Source of the DNA: DASRDU01 sp046331565
Lineage (GTDB): Bacteria > Acidobacteriota > Blastocatellia > RBC074
NCBI GenBank assembly: GCA_046331565.1
Contig: JAXLQP010000001.1
Span: 1,178,001-1,242,000, forward strand
Direction: 5' to 3'
Length of the DNA stretch: 64,000 nucleotides
Positions 1 to 8,457 of this stretch are shown here, piece by piece. The translations under genes and the position numbers were made by a program. The notes under the pieces are model-generated. The model saw nothing but the letters and a program-made list of their open reading frames with translations, was not told the DNA's origin and made no database searches. Position 1 is the first letter of the stretch. Each line of letters starts with the position of its first letter.

Positions 1-574
1 CGAAATTTATCATCGCCTCGAACCGCCCGGTACGGTGATTCCTTTTGATGATGCAGGCCGCACACGCGGACTCGACAACGCCGCGAAAACTCCGGTTGCG
101 CAATTTGATGAAGACTGCCGCGCCGTGCTGGATTACCTGAAACAGCATCCGCGAGTCGCTGACGAGAAGCTCGGCGCCGCCGGATTCTGCATCGGCGGCC
201 ATCTGGCCTTTCGCGCGGCGCTGCAACCTGATGTGCTGGCAACGGTCTGTTTTTATGGCACCGGCATTCACGACGGCAGACTCGGCCAGGATGAAAATGC
301 CGGATCGCTCGCACGCGCCGGAGAAATTCGCGGTCAGTTGCTGATGATCTTTGGCACGCTTGACCCGCACGTGCCCGAAGATGGCCGCGACAAAATCAGC
401 CGCGCTTTGCAACAGGCCGGAACGAAACATTCAGTCAGCCTCTATCCGGCGGAGCATGCGTTTATGCGTGATGAAGGGCCGCGTTACGATCCGCACGCGA
501 CCGACCTGGCATTCGGTGAAATGATTGAACTGTTCGGAAATGTCTTCGGCGCTTCAGGACTCAGTCACAGGTGA
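1..574 (+). CDS. Dienelactone hydrolase family protein, 3' part
   Basis: The reading frame is open from base 2, so the gene starts outside the window; about 190 C-terminal residues are visible. The alpha/beta-hydrolase nucleophile motif GFCIGGH carries the cysteine expected in dienelactone hydrolases. It is followed by an Asp in FGTLDPHVP and a His in PAEHAFMRDEG, which together make the family's Cys-Asp-His triad. Members are cytosolic and hydrolyse cyclic or activated esters such as dienelactones from aromatic degradation, though many have unknown substrates. The stop lies one base before the ATG of the next gene, so the two are probably co-transcribed. The family call is strong; the substrate is not known. 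Confidence 0.9.
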   Translation, partial: EIYHRLEPPGTVIPFDDAGRTRGLDNAAKTPVAQFDEDCRAVLDYLKQHPRVADEKLGAAGFCIGGHLAFRAALQPDVLATVCFYGTGIHDGRLGQDENAGSLARAGEIRGQLLMIFGTLDPHVPEDGRDKISRALQQAGTKHSVSLYPAEHAFMRDEGPRYDPHATDLAFGEMIELFGNVFGASGLSHR

Positions 575-575
575 G

Positions 576-1526
576 ATGAAAACTCTGCTGCTCGAAAAAC
601 TGCACGACGACGCATACCGGCTGCTGGCCGAAGCCGGTGAAGTGATGATGGCCGAAAGGCTGGATTCTGATTATTTGTGTTCGGCCATTGCTGACGCTGA
701 TGCGGCGCTGACACGCGGCAAAGGTCGCCTGCCACGCGAAGTTCTGAGCGCGGGCACAAAGCTGAAAGCCGTTGCCCGCTGCGGTGTCGGCACTGACAAC
801 ATTGATGTCGCGGCGGCAACCGAACTGGGCATTCCGGTCATTTTCGCGCCCGGTTCGACGACTGAAGCCGTAGCCGAACACGCGCTGATGCTGATGCTGA
901 TGGTGGCGCGACGCGCAGCCCGCCTCAACGCTGAAGTGAAATCAGGCAACTGGGCTTACCGCGATCAGTACGGGATGGGACTTGAACTGCGCGGCAAAAC
1001 GCTCGGCATTCTGGGCCTCGGCGACATCGGGCGGCGCACGGCTGAACTCGGTCAGGCTTTCGGCATGCGCGTTGTTTACTGGAGTCGCACGAGCCGCGAT
1101 GACCGCTTTGAACTGCTCGACCGCGACGAACTGTTGCGCGTGTGCGATGTATTGTCGCTCAGCGTTGCGCTGACGCCTGAAACAAAACATCTGCTCAATC
1201 GTGACACCCTCAGGCTGATGAAGCCTTCGGCCATCGTCATCAACACAGCGCGTGGCGACGTGATTGACGACGAGGCATTGTATGAAGCCCTGTCTTCGGG
1301 TCGGCTGGCCGGAGCCGGGATTGATGTGCTGACAGCAAATCACGAACATCATCCGTTCTGGTCGCTTGATAACGTCGTCGCCACGCCGCACGTCGCGGCA
1401 GTCACCGATGTAACTTTTCGTCAGATGTGCGTTCCGACCGCACAGGAAGTGATTGACATCGTGCGCGGCAAAGCGCCGAATCCGAAACTGGTTCGCAACC
1501 CCGAGGTTTTATCGCAAGACAAATAG
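576..1526 (+). CDS. D-2-hydroxyacid dehydrogenase (phosphoglycerate dehydrogenase-like)
   Basis: This 316-residue NAD-dependent dehydrogenase begins at the ATG one base after the preceding stop. An earlier in-frame ATG at 525 would overlap the hydrolase by 50 bases and adds a sequence that does not look conserved. The Rossmann motif GILGLGDIGRRTAELG marks the cofactor domain. The catalytic Arg is visible in INTARGDVIDDEAL and the catalytic His in VATPHVAAVTD. The usual ExEP segment before the His reads NHEHHPFW here, so the position of the catalytic Glu is unclear. It probably interconverts a 2-oxo acid and a D-2-hydroxy acid. Coupling to a dienelactone hydrolase and a sugar isomerase favours a catabolic role over serine synthesis. 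That is inference. Confidence 0.88.
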   Translation: MKTLLLEKLHDDAYRLLAEAGEVMMAERLDSDYLCSAIADADAALTRGKGRLPREVLSAGTKLKAVARCGVGTDNIDVAAATELGIPVIFAPGSTTEAVAEHALMLMLMVARRAARLNAEVKSGNWAYRDQYGMGLELRGKTLGILGLGDIGRRTAELGQAFGMRVVYWSRTSRDDRFELLDRDELLRVCDVLSLSVALTPETKHLLNRDTLRLMKPSAIVINTARGDVIDDEALYEALSSGRLAGAGIDVLTANHEHHPFWSLDNVVATPHVAAVTDVTFRQMCVPTAQEVIDIVRGKAPNPKLVRNPEVLSQDK

Positions 1527-1739
1527 CCACAGAGCAGGCAGAACAGGGATTTTTCCACGAAGGCACACGAAGGCAGCACGAAGGGAGAATGGAGAAAAGT
1601 AAAGGGATGTAACTTCCCTGCCTCAGTGCTGTTTCTCTTCTTTTTCTCTCCTCATCCTGTCTTTACTCGTGTTTCTTCGTGTGACTTCGTGGAGGAAAGT
1701 TCTTCTTTTCTCCGTAACAACTGTGCCTTGTCTGTGGCT
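1525..1739. repeat. Nested inverted repeat, CACGAAG family, with an outer CCACAGA pair
   Basis: The inner left arm at 1554-1583 has three CACGAAG cores at 10-11 base spacing. The right arm at 1665-1693 is its imperfect complement (CTTCGTG cores), with spacers that do not pair. An outer pair, AGCCACAGAGCAGGCA (1526-1541) and TGCCTTGTCTGTGGCT (1724-1739), brackets it. The element fills the gap between the dehydrogenase and the isomerase and ends just upstream of the isomerase ribosome binding site. Confidence 0.85.
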
Positions 1740-1761
1740 GAACAACCCGAAGGAGACTGTC

Positions 1762-2655
1762 ATGAAATTCGCCATGCACAACTGGATGCGCCCGGAGCCG
1801 ATTGAAACGACACTCGAACGGCTGAGCCGGTTTGGTTACGACGGCATTGAAATCAGCGGTGAACCGGCGCGTTACGATACGGACGAAGTGCGTCGCCTGC
1901 TCGAAAAGTACCACCTCGAATGCTGGGGCAGCGTGACGCTGATGACGCCGGGGCGCGATCTGGTTCACGATGACAAATACGTGCGCGTCGGAACCATCGC
2001 GTATATGAAAGACACGATCAGAATGATTCACGCGCTCGGCGGGCAGTTTTTCTGCGTCGTGCCTTCGACTGTCGGCAAGGTCAAGCCGCTCGCCTCGCCT
2101 GCGCAGGAGTGGGCCTGGGTGGTGGAAGGCTTGCAGGAAGTGGCCGATTTTGCGCTGGAATACAACGTGCGCATCGGGATTGAACCGCTCAACCGGTTTG
2201 AGACTTATCTGATCAATCGTCACGATCAGGCGCTGAGGCTGGCCGATGAAGTCGGACGCCCGAATGTCGGCGTGACGCTCGATGCCTTTCACATCAACAT
2301 TGAAGAAGTTGATCCGCTGGGCGCGATTCGCGCGGTGGGCGACAGGCTGTTTGATTTTCACGTCGCTGACAACAACCGCAAACCGGCAGGCCAGGGCAGC
2401 TACAACTGGCGCGAAGTGCTGAGCGTCATGAAGGAGATCAACTTTCAGGGACGGCTGACGGCTGAATTTGTGCTGCCGATTGACCGCACTCCGCTGGCTG
2501 TGTCAGCCGAAAAGCGCGAGGCCGATATGGAATTCACCGAAGCCGATCTGAAATTCATTCAGGATCACGGCTCAGGTCTGATCACAGCGGCTGAATACGA
2601 CCGCGCCACTGAAAGCAACATCAATCATCTGAAAGCGATTCTGGCTGAGATGTAG
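1762..2655 (+). CDS. Sugar phosphate isomerase/epimerase (AP endonuclease 2-type TIM barrel)
   Basis: This 297-residue protein starts at an ATG with AGGAG at 1751-1755. The frame stays open upstream only because it reads through the repeat element, so the longer form is rejected. Metal-ligand segments of the xylose isomerase-like TIM barrel are visible in order: GIEPLN (Glu), LDAFHIN (Asp and His), FHVADNNR (His) and AEFVLP (Glu). The DNNR segment is typical of ketose 3-epimerase-like members. It probably isomerises or epimerises a sugar or cyclitol in the cytosol; the substrate cannot be read from sequence. A hairpin with a T-run follows at 2674-2706. Confidence 0.88.
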   Translation: MKFAMHNWMRPEPIETTLERLSRFGYDGIEISGEPARYDTDEVRRLLEKYHLECWGSVTLMTPGRDLVHDDKYVRVGTIAYMKDTIRMIHALGGQFFCVVPSTVGKVKPLASPAQEWAWVVEGLQEVADFALEYNVRIGIEPLNRFETYLINRHDQALRLADEVGRPNVGVTLDAFHINIEEVDPLGAIRAVGDRLFDFHVADNNRKPAGQGSYNWREVLSVMKEINFQGRLTAEFVLPIDRTPLAVSAEKREADMEFTEADLKFIQDHGSGLITAAEYDRATESNINHLKAILAEM

Positions 2656-2673
2656 AAAATCGTGGCCGAATGT

Positions 2674-2706
2674 GGTTCGACAGGCTGCCAGCTTGTCGAA
2701 CCTTTT
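2674..2706 (+). terminator. Probable intrinsic terminator
   Basis: GGTTCGACA (2674-2682) pairs perfectly with TGTCGAACC (2694-2702) across an 11-base loop and is followed by TTTT. It lies between convergent genes, 18 bases after the isomerase stop. The T-run serves the plus-strand transcript only. Confidence 0.65.
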
Positions 2707-2724
2707 CAGGCTTTACTTTTCTGC

Positions 2725-3891
2725 TCACGCATACTGCCCTGCCGCATAGCCGGATGACCACGCCCACTGAAAGTTGTAACCGCCGAGCCAGCCCGTCACG
2801 TCTACGACTTCACCAATGAAACAGAGGCCGGGAACCTTTTTCGCTTCCATCGTCTTTGATGAAAGTTCGTCGGTGTCCACGCCGCCAAGAGTAACTTCGG
2901 CCTTGGCGAAACCTTCGGTGCCGGACGGGCGAAGCTGCCAGTGGTGCAGATGATGGGCGACAGCTTCAAGCTCTCTGACGTTGTGCTGGCGCAGTGGTTT
3001 GGCAGCAGCGTAAAGTTCGGCCCACGCGCGGGCGAATCGTTGCGGCAGATGTTCGCCCAGCAGCGTGGCCGGAAAAATGTTTTCACGCTGATGCTGCAGC
3101 AGCAGTTCGCGGGCGTCGAGGTCGGGCAGCAGATTGATTGTCAGCAGATCGCCCGGCTTCCAGTATGAAGAGATTTGCAGCACTGCCGGGCCGCTCAGAC
3201 CGCGATGCGTCACCAGAATGTTTTCGCGGAACTGCTGGCGCTGGCAGGAAACGATGGCATCAACTGAAATCCCGCTCAGTTCACTGAATACGCGCTGATC
3301 GTCGGGGCCAAGTGTCAGCGGCACAAGCGCAGGTTTTGGCTCAACGATGCGCAGGCCGAACTGCCTGGCCAGGCGATAACCAAAATCGGTTGCGCCCATC
3401 TTCGGAATCGAAAGCCCGCCGGTCGCCACCACGAGCGATGATGATTCAAAAGTTCCCTGGCTGGTTTCGACGATGAAGGAATCGTTTTTGCGCACGCGCC
3501 GGATTTCGCAATTCACGCGAATGTTGACCTGAGCATCAGCGCATTCGCTGAGCAGCAGTCTGACAATTTCGCCTGAATTGTAATCGCAGAACAACTGGCC
3601 GAGTTTCTTTTCGTGATGGGCAATGCCGTGACGCTCAACAAGCGCAATGAAATCAGCCGCCGTGTAGCGGGCGAGCGCGGATTTGTGAAAGTTCGGCCTG
3701 GTGGACAGATAGTTTTCGGCGCTGGCGTAAAGATTGGTGAAGTTGCACCGCCCGCCGCCGCTGATCAGAATTTTTTTGCCGACCTTTTCGGCGCGTTCGA
3801 TGAGGAGCACCGAACGCCCGCGCTGCCCGGCAATGCTCGCGCAGAACAGACCCGCCGCGCCTGCGCCAATCACGATCACATCAAATTTCAT
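2725..3891 (-). CDS. HI0933/BaiN-type NAD(P)/FAD-dependent flavoprotein
   Basis: This 388-residue protein starts with MKFDVIVIGAGAAGLF, a dinucleotide-binding fold for FAD. GGGRCNFTN near residue 50 is the hallmark of the HI0933 (aminoacetone oxidase/BaiN-like) family. A second glycine-rich segment, VVATGGLSIPKMG, and the C-terminal VTGWLGGYNFQWAWSSG complete the family pattern. These are soluble flavoproteins of mostly unknown substrate; the BaiN member reduces bile acid intermediates. A GTG two codons upstream (3897) is the alternative start, and no clear ribosome binding site separates the two. It is convergent with the isomerase and divergent from the next gene. Confidence 0.9.
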   Translation of the reverse strand: MKFDVIVIGAGAAGLFCASIAGQRGRSVLLIERAEKVGKKILISGGGRCNFTNLYASAENYLSTRPNFHKSALARYTAADFIALVERHGIAHHEKKLGQLFCDYNSGEIVRLLLSECADAQVNIRVNCEIRRVRKNDSFIVETSQGTFESSSLVVATGGLSIPKMGATDFGYRLARQFGLRIVEPKPALVPLTLGPDDQRVFSELSGISVDAIVSCQRQQFRENILVTHRGLSGPAVLQISSYWKPGDLLTINLLPDLDARELLLQHQRENIFPATLLGEHLPQRFARAWAELYAAAKPLRQHNVRELEAVAHHLHHWQLRPSGTEGFAKAEVTLGGVDTDELSSKTMEAKKVPGLCFIGEVVDVTGWLGGYNFQWAWSSGYAAGQYA

Positions 3892-3999
3892 GTTCACTGA
3901 TGATTTCTTTCAGAATCACTTGATCAGACCGCGCATCGTAGTGGATAAAGAGCTTCCTGTCATCCCGCAAACAATTCAGAAAGGAACATTCGTAATCGC

Positions 4000-5238
4000 A
4001 TGAACGCAGCAGCCAGTCACAGTTCAGTCGCTTCAGTTGAAGAGATTCGCTCGCACTTCCCGGCGCTCGAACGCCAGCATCACGGTTTTCCGGTGGCCTA
4101 TTTCGACGGCCCCGGCGGCACGCAGGTTCCGCGCTCAGTGGTCGCGGCAATGAACGATTATCTGTTCAATCACAACGCCAACACGCACTGGGAATATCCG
4201 TCGAGCAATGAAACCGATGAAATCATCGCCGGGTCGCGGCAGGCGCTGGCCGATTTTCTGAATGCTTCGCCTGATGAAATCGCGTTCGGGCAGAACATGA
4301 CTTCGCTGACCTTTCACCTGGGGCGCGCCCTGGGTCGTCAGTTCAAACCGGGCGATGAAATCATCGTGACCGAACTCGACCATCACGCCAATTCCGACAC
4401 GTGGCGCGCACTTGCGCCCGAACGCGGCGTGGTCATTCGCACGGTGCCGATGGACATTGAAAGCGGCACGATTGATCTCGATGACCTCGCCGGACTGCTG
4501 AATGAAAAAACGCGGCTGGTGGCCATCGGCGCTGCTTCAAACGCGCTGGGCACAATGACTGATGTGAAGCGCGTGGCGCAGATGGCGCGTGAGGCCGGGG
4601 CGCTCAGTTTTGTTGACGCGGTGCATTACGCGCCGCACCGGCTGGTTGACGTGCAGGAAATCGGCTGCGATTTTCTGGCCTGCTCGGCCTATAAATATTA
4701 CGGCCCGCACATCGGCATTCTGTACGGTCGCCAGGATCTGCTGCAATCAATTGATTTTCCGAAGCTGACGCCTGCGCCCGACAATGCGCCCGACCGCATC
4801 GAAACCGGCACGCAGAGTCACGAATCAATCGCGGGCGCAGCAGCGGCGGTTGATTTTCTGGCTGCACTGGCCGAAAGCGGATCACGGCGCGAAAGACTTG
4901 ATACCGTTTTCAATGAACTGCACGCGCGCGGCAGTGAACTGCTGAAACGAATGTGGGAAGGACTCGCCGCAATTGATGGCGTCAGGCTTTACGGCCCGCC
5001 ACCTGAAGCGCCGCGCACGCCGACAGTTTCATTCACCATCAAAGGTCGAAATTCCACTGAAGTTGCGCGCGCGCTGCTGTCACGCGGGGTGTTTGCTTCG
5101 AATGGTGATTTTTATGCGCTGACTGTGGCGCAACGGATGGGGGTGGCGGATGAAGGCTTTCTGCGCGCCGGATGCGCCTGTTACACGACAGCGGAAGAGG
5201 TTGACCGGCTGCTGGCAGGCGTGCGGCAATTAGTCTGA
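4000..5238 (+). CDS. Cysteine desulfurase-like class V aminotransferase
   Basis: This 412-residue protein is PLP-dependent. Family features include YFDGPGGTQVPRSVV near the N-terminus, ELDHHANSD around residue 125, and the Schiff-base lysine in CSAYKYYGPHIG. The overall form matches the 'cysteine desulfurase-like' subgroup (TIGR01976-type) rather than IscS or SufS: the active-site cysteine loop of true desulfurases is not obvious. Many of this subgroup probably act as lyases or aminotransferases on small amino acids. A weak AAGGA lies about 16 bases before the ATG. It is convergent with the small protein at 5241, with only two bases between the stops, so there is no room for a terminator. Confidence 0.88.
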   Translation: MNAAASHSSVASVEEIRSHFPALERQHHGFPVAYFDGPGGTQVPRSVVAAMNDYLFNHNANTHWEYPSSNETDEIIAGSRQALADFLNASPDEIAFGQNMTSLTFHLGRALGRQFKPGDEIIVTELDHHANSDTWRALAPERGVVIRTVPMDIESGTIDLDDLAGLLNEKTRLVAIGAASNALGTMTDVKRVAQMAREAGALSFVDAVHYAPHRLVDVQEIGCDFLACSAYKYYGPHIGILYGRQDLLQSIDFPKLTPAPDNAPDRIETGTQSHESIAGAAAAVDFLAALAESGSRRERLDTVFNELHARGSELLKRMWEGLAAIDGVRLYGPPPEAPRTPTVSFTIKGRNSTEVARALLSRGVFASNGDFYALTVAQRMGVADEGFLRAGCACYTTAEEVDRLLAGVRQLV

Positions 5239-5240
5239 CC

Positions 5241-5504
5241 TCAGCCGAACAGCGGCTGCCCCTGATAAGCGACGTGCCAGCCGCGTTCGAGGCTGGTTTC
5301 AATGGCCTGTTTATATTGCGTGATCGCTTCGCGGCGCTCATTGAAAGGTCTGATCAGCGGCGTTTCTTCGCGCGGATCGAGTTTGGCGACGGCATTGACG
5401 TTGGTGACATGGCCATCTTCGTCGGGCATCGGGCCACTGAAAATCGAAAGCAGCGAATACAAATCGCCCTTGCAGAGAATGGTGGTAACGGATTCAGTTT
5501 TCAC
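5241..5504 (-). CDS. Small conserved-looking protein, 87 aa
   Basis: I do not recognise the family. The ATG is preceded by AGGAGATATA, a near-ideal ribosome binding site, which is the main argument that this is a gene. The 87-residue product is hydrophilic with no signal peptide or membrane segment. It starts MKTESVTTILCKGDLYSLL and contains an Arg/Glu-rich segment (NERREAITQYKQAIETSLE) likely to be helical. It is a single-gene unit facing the class V aminotransferase and backed by a 900-base gap. It could be a small regulatory or accessory protein; no function is assigned. Confidence 0.7.
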   Translation of the reverse strand: MKTESVTTILCKGDLYSLLSIFSGPMPDEDGHVTNVNAVAKLDPREETPLIRPFNERREAITQYKQAIETSLERGWHVAYQGQPLFG

Positions 5505-5651
5505 TATATCTCCTGTTGAATCTCAATTCTGTCATTCAGGCGTGATGCTACCACGCAAGGCGGCAGGCACCAAATCAGCCGTGAACAGCGCGGCAAAAGA
5601 TAATCAGGGACAGAATTCATCGGCTCAGGAAGCCCCGTTACAGCAGAACTG

Positions 5652-5688
5652 AGGCTGGCAGCGGATTTCAACAGTCTGCTGCCAGCCT
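5652..5688. repeat. Inverted repeat (hairpin)
   Basis: AGGCTGGCAGC (5652-5662) pairs perfectly with GCTGCCAGCCT (5678-5688) over a 15-base loop. There is no T-run on either side, so it is not a clear terminator. Confidence 0.7.
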
Positions 5689-5962
5689 GCCACTGATGAA
5701 GCTGAAGGCGCAGCTTAAGAACACCGGGCTGGCAAGTGCATTCCTCAGAACAGGCCTGCCTACCGAAATGCATCCGGGGCAGGCGTTCATCAGTATCACC
5801 GTCAGGGCTGCAACCGTGCTTCGGCTGAACAGGTTGTGAGGGTAACCGTCAGGACTGGCACAGGAGCGCCGACACCCTCAGCCTATCAGCGGCGGTGACA
5901 GCCAGCACACTATGGGGTGGAGTAATGCGCGGCTGTCAGACCTGATTTCGGGATTCAGTTGT

Positions 5963-5987
5963 CTCAGACCGGCAGATGCCGTCTGAG
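5963..5987. repeat. Tight hairpin with one bulge
   Basis: CTCAGAC at 5963-5969 pairs with GTCTGAG at 5981-5987, and GGCA at 5971-5974 pairs with TGCC at 5977-5980. This gives an 11-bp stem with one bulged C and a two-base loop. It lies inside the long gap, and its function is unknown. Confidence 0.65.
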
Positions 5988-6264
5988 GTACCATCAGATT
6001 TGATGAGTGATTGATGTTCCAGTGAAAGACAGCTTTTTCGGTTGATGTTCGTGGAACTCTCAGACCTGAACGGGTGGTTCAGATTCACAGCTAAAAAATA
6101 CAATGGTTGCCAGTGATGTCTTGCGGAAGATGAAACACCAGTAAAGTGAAGCGTGAGGACTCGATGTTTCAACGGTGTTCTTATAGCCGGAGCAATGATT
6201 AATTGTCAAGAATTAAGATGGTCAGGAGCGCATTATTACCCCCATCGGGACACAGCAGATTGCA

Positions 6265-6312
6265 TTGACATCTCTTTGAACCACAACTTATGATGACTGC
6301 CTGCTCAGGCAG
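6265..6312 (+). promoter_or_regulatory. Sigma70-type promoter with palindrome over the expected start
   Basis: TTGACA (6265-6270) and TATGAT (6289-6294) are separated by 18 bases, a near-consensus housekeeping promoter. CTGCCTG-CT-CAGGCAG (6297-6312) is a perfect 7-bp palindrome covering the expected transcription start around 6301. That position suits either a repressor operator or a 5'-end mRNA stem. The next gene starts at 6417. Confidence 0.65.
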
Positions 6313-6416
6313 ATTGATGCCGATTAATGGTCACAAGTAACAATACTTCATCACCCTGGTAAAGAGACCAACTGAATCAAGTAACCTCGTTTGGGACGGG
6401 AGAAGGTAACCAGACA

Positions 6417-7130
6417 ATGCTAGGAGCTTACATTGGCGAAGGGTGTCAGCGCGTCATCAATGGCATGGTGCGATTGCTGGCCCGGCTCAATCCTGATCCC
6501 AACCTGCTGACGGTCATCGGCCTGTTCATCAATATTCTCGCGGCAGTGCTGTACGGGTTTGGCGAATTTTTCAATGCCGGACTGGTCATGATTGCCGCCA
6601 ACATCTTTGACATGCTTGACGGGCGGCTGGCGCGGCTGACCGGGCGGGTGACGAAATTCGGAGCCTTCCTTGATTCCAGTCTCGACCGGCTGTCGGATAT
6701 GGTGACTTTTCTGGGCATCATTATTTTCTATGCCCGCGACACGCAATATCACAGCACCCTGTATGCGTCGCTGACCGGCGCAGCACTGATCGGGTCAGTG
6801 ATGATCAGTTACACCTCAGCGCGCGCTGAATCACTGATTCCGAAATGCGATGTCGGCTTTTTCCGTCGGCCTGAACGGGTAGTCCTGCTGATTATCGGTT
6901 CGCTGACCGTCTGGCCTGAATCAAAAAGCCCGTTTCTGAACAAGATGCCAGCCACCATCTGGCTGATGACGCTGATGTCTTACTGGACATTCTTCCAGCG
7001 TCTCTATCATACCTGGCGTATGACCCGCGATCTTGAACTGAGTTCAGCGACTGACAGCGCCAGTCAGTCACCGGAAAAAAGCAGTCCTGGACAAGCCGGG
7101 ATCAAACCGGTTCCGGTACATCACCATTGA
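6417..7130 (+). CDS. CDP-alcohol phosphatidyltransferase
   Basis: This 237-residue integral membrane enzyme carries the complete CDP-alcohol phosphatidyltransferase signature: D65, D68-G69, A72-R73, G82, D86 and D90. The aspartates bind metal and the CDP-diacylglycerol substrate. Several hydrophobic helices flank the motif. Family members transfer a phosphatidyl group to glycerol phosphate, inositol phosphate or similar alcohols; the acceptor here cannot be decided. The gene has its own strong promoter, and only four bases separate its stop from the next ATG, so it is the first gene of an operon with the zinc-ribbon membrane protein. Confidence 0.92.
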   Translation: MLGAYIGEGCQRVINGMVRLLARLNPDPNLLTVIGLFINILAAVLYGFGEFFNAGLVMIAANIFDMLDGRLARLTGRVTKFGAFLDSSLDRLSDMVTFLGIIIFYARDTQYHSTLYASLTGAALIGSVMISYTSARAESLIPKCDVGFFRRPERVVLLIIGSLTVWPESKSPFLNKMPATIWLMTLMSYWTFFQRLYHTWRMTRDLELSSATDSASQSPEKSSPGQAGIKPVPVHHH

Positions 7131-7134
7131 TCAC

Positions 7135-8055
7135 ATGACCAATCACCTGACGAAAGGCACCCCCGGTTCATCAATGGTCTGCCCGTGCTGCGGGAAGGCC
7201 GAATCATTCACTGACCGTCACTGTCCGGCCTGCGGGGCCAGACAGGTTGACGAACCGCTGGCCCGGCCCGATGTGCGGCTTCCCGGTCTGGGCAATTCCC
7301 TGCTGGCGCTGACGGTCGCGCTGATTTCAGTGGCAGTCTTTCTTGTCGCCTGGCTTTTCAATAATGATATGAAGGTGCTGCGGGTTTTGATGGTCTGGGT
7401 CTTTGGCGACGGACTCAAATTCACCCGCGACCTGCTCAGCCTCGACCCGAAGCTGCCGTACTATCGCATCTTTACCTGGGACGCGTACCGGCTGGCCTTT
7501 TATCTGTCAGCCGTTGTCATTCCGCTGGGTCTGCTTGCGGCGTGGCTGGCGCGGCGGGCGCGGCGTCTGATTCAGCATCAACCGGCCCTGTTCGGCGGGC
7601 TGAAGCTGGCCAATGCCGCCTTCGTGCTGGCGATGCTGATGACGGTGTCATTCAGCGCCATCACCATCAGTTCGATTCCGCGCGCGATTGAAAACGGTCG
7701 GGCCAAACACGCGGCAGCGACCCGCGCCACGATGTATCAGATCGGGCGACTGCTGCACGAATACAACGAAACCTTTGGCCGTTACCCGGACGATCTGGCG
7801 GAATTGCAGGCCTTCAGTCAGGAACAGATTCCGCAGCTCGATTACTGGGAAAAGCAGATCGTCTATTCTCCGGCGGCGTTTGTGGCATCACGCGACAGCG
7901 CGCCCGGTTTCAGTGATTACAGGCTGATTTCCGCCGGGCCTGACGGCGTGACCGGCACCGCAGACGACATTGTGTTACAGGACGGAGTGATTGTTTCGTC
8001 AGCAGGCGAGGACAGCATTCCCGGCCTGTCAGGTTCTGACAAACCTTCGAAATAA
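7135..8055 (+). CDS. Zinc-ribbon membrane protein with a pseudopilin-like C-terminal domain
   Basis: The 306-residue protein has three parts. Residues 16-34 form a zinc ribbon (CPCC then CPAC). About three hydrophobic helices follow near residues 54-75, 118-138 and 155-180. The C-terminal ~100 residues resemble the soluble domain of type II secretion major pseudopilins (GspG): a helix with YNETFGRYPDDLAEL, then DYRLISAGPDGVTGTADD. There is no prepilin peptidase site at the N-terminus, so it is not a normal pilin. The last helix plus C-terminal domain could act like a pilin embedded in a larger membrane protein. It is the second gene of an operon with the phospholipid synthase. Domain calls are by eye; the function is unknown. 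Confidence 0.75.
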   Translation: MTNHLTKGTPGSSMVCPCCGKAESFTDRHCPACGARQVDEPLARPDVRLPGLGNSLLALTVALISVAVFLVAWLFNNDMKVLRVLMVWVFGDGLKFTRDLLSLDPKLPYYRIFTWDAYRLAFYLSAVVIPLGLLAAWLARRARRLIQHQPALFGGLKLANAAFVLAMLMTVSFSAITISSIPRAIENGRAKHAAATRATMYQIGRLLHEYNETFGRYPDDLAELQAFSQEQIPQLDYWEKQIVYSPAAFVASRDSAPGFSDYRLISAGPDGVTGTADDIVLQDGVIVSSAGEDSIPGLSGSDKPSK

Positions 8056-8146
8056 GCCCAGGGTTCTGAGTCCAGAAGTCCGGGTTTCAACTTCAGACCC
8101 CGGCCCCGCTGACACTGCACTCAAACCGCTGTCGCTCAGAAACCCT

Positions 8147-8440
8147 ATGGCAAGCTGGTTTTCTCGCGCCATCAATCGCCTGTTGCGTCGTAACCAGGAG
8201 GATGAATATTCCGCCTGGCTGCTCCGGTACGGGCGCATCATCGAGGGCGAAATCATTGATTTGCAGCGTGACGGCGCTGAGGTCAGAATCTTTTACACCT
8301 ACAATATTTCCAACGTTCAGTACGAATCCTCGCAGACGCTCCGGCCCGAACAGGTCAACGGCAGCTACAAGTATCAGCCTGGTCTGCCGGTCACAGTTCG
8401 CTTCGATCCGAGGTATCCTGGCCGGTCAATCGTGCAGTAA
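8147..8440 (+). CDS. Small DUF3592-like protein, 97 aa
   Basis: The frame is open upstream, but the ATG at 8147 begins the sensible protein MASWFSRAINRLLRR. The body has the beta-rich pattern of DUF3592-type domains: GEIIDLQRDGAEVRIFYTY, a middle segment, then VTVRFDPRYPGRSIV, where a 'V-x-YDP-x-P' end is typical. The N-terminus is basic and amphipathic; no full membrane segment is seen, unlike most DUF3592 proteins. It sits 17 bases before the biotin carboxylase gene and may be co-transcribed with it. The role is unknown. Confidence 0.6.
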   Translation: MASWFSRAINRLLRRNQEDEYSAWLLRYGRIIEGEIIDLQRDGAEVRIFYTYNISNVQYESSQTLRPEQVNGSYKYQPGLPVTVRFDPRYPGRSIVQ

Positions 8441-8457
8441 AGTCCTTCCTGACTTTT

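Larger units (their letters stand above)
5505..6416. other. 912-base gap without a convincing gene
   Basis: No frame here has a ribosome binding site plus protein-like composition; the open frames of up to 116 codons look accidental. It contains two hairpins (5652-5688 and 5963-5987) and a promoter with an overlapping palindrome near 6265-6312. The part from about 6000 onward is visibly richer in A and T. A non-coding RNA cannot be excluded, but none is recognised. Confidence 0.6.

Noticed and set aside
1554..1693. Short spaced CACGAAG repeats as a CRISPR array
   Set aside because: Cores are only 6-7 bases with 2-4 base spacers, and the second half is the complement of the first. CRISPR repeats are longer, direct and separated by ~30-base unique spacers.
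5504..6172. Short open frames in the 5.5-6.4 kb gap
   Set aside because: None has a ribosome binding site with protein-like composition, and they overlap hairpins.
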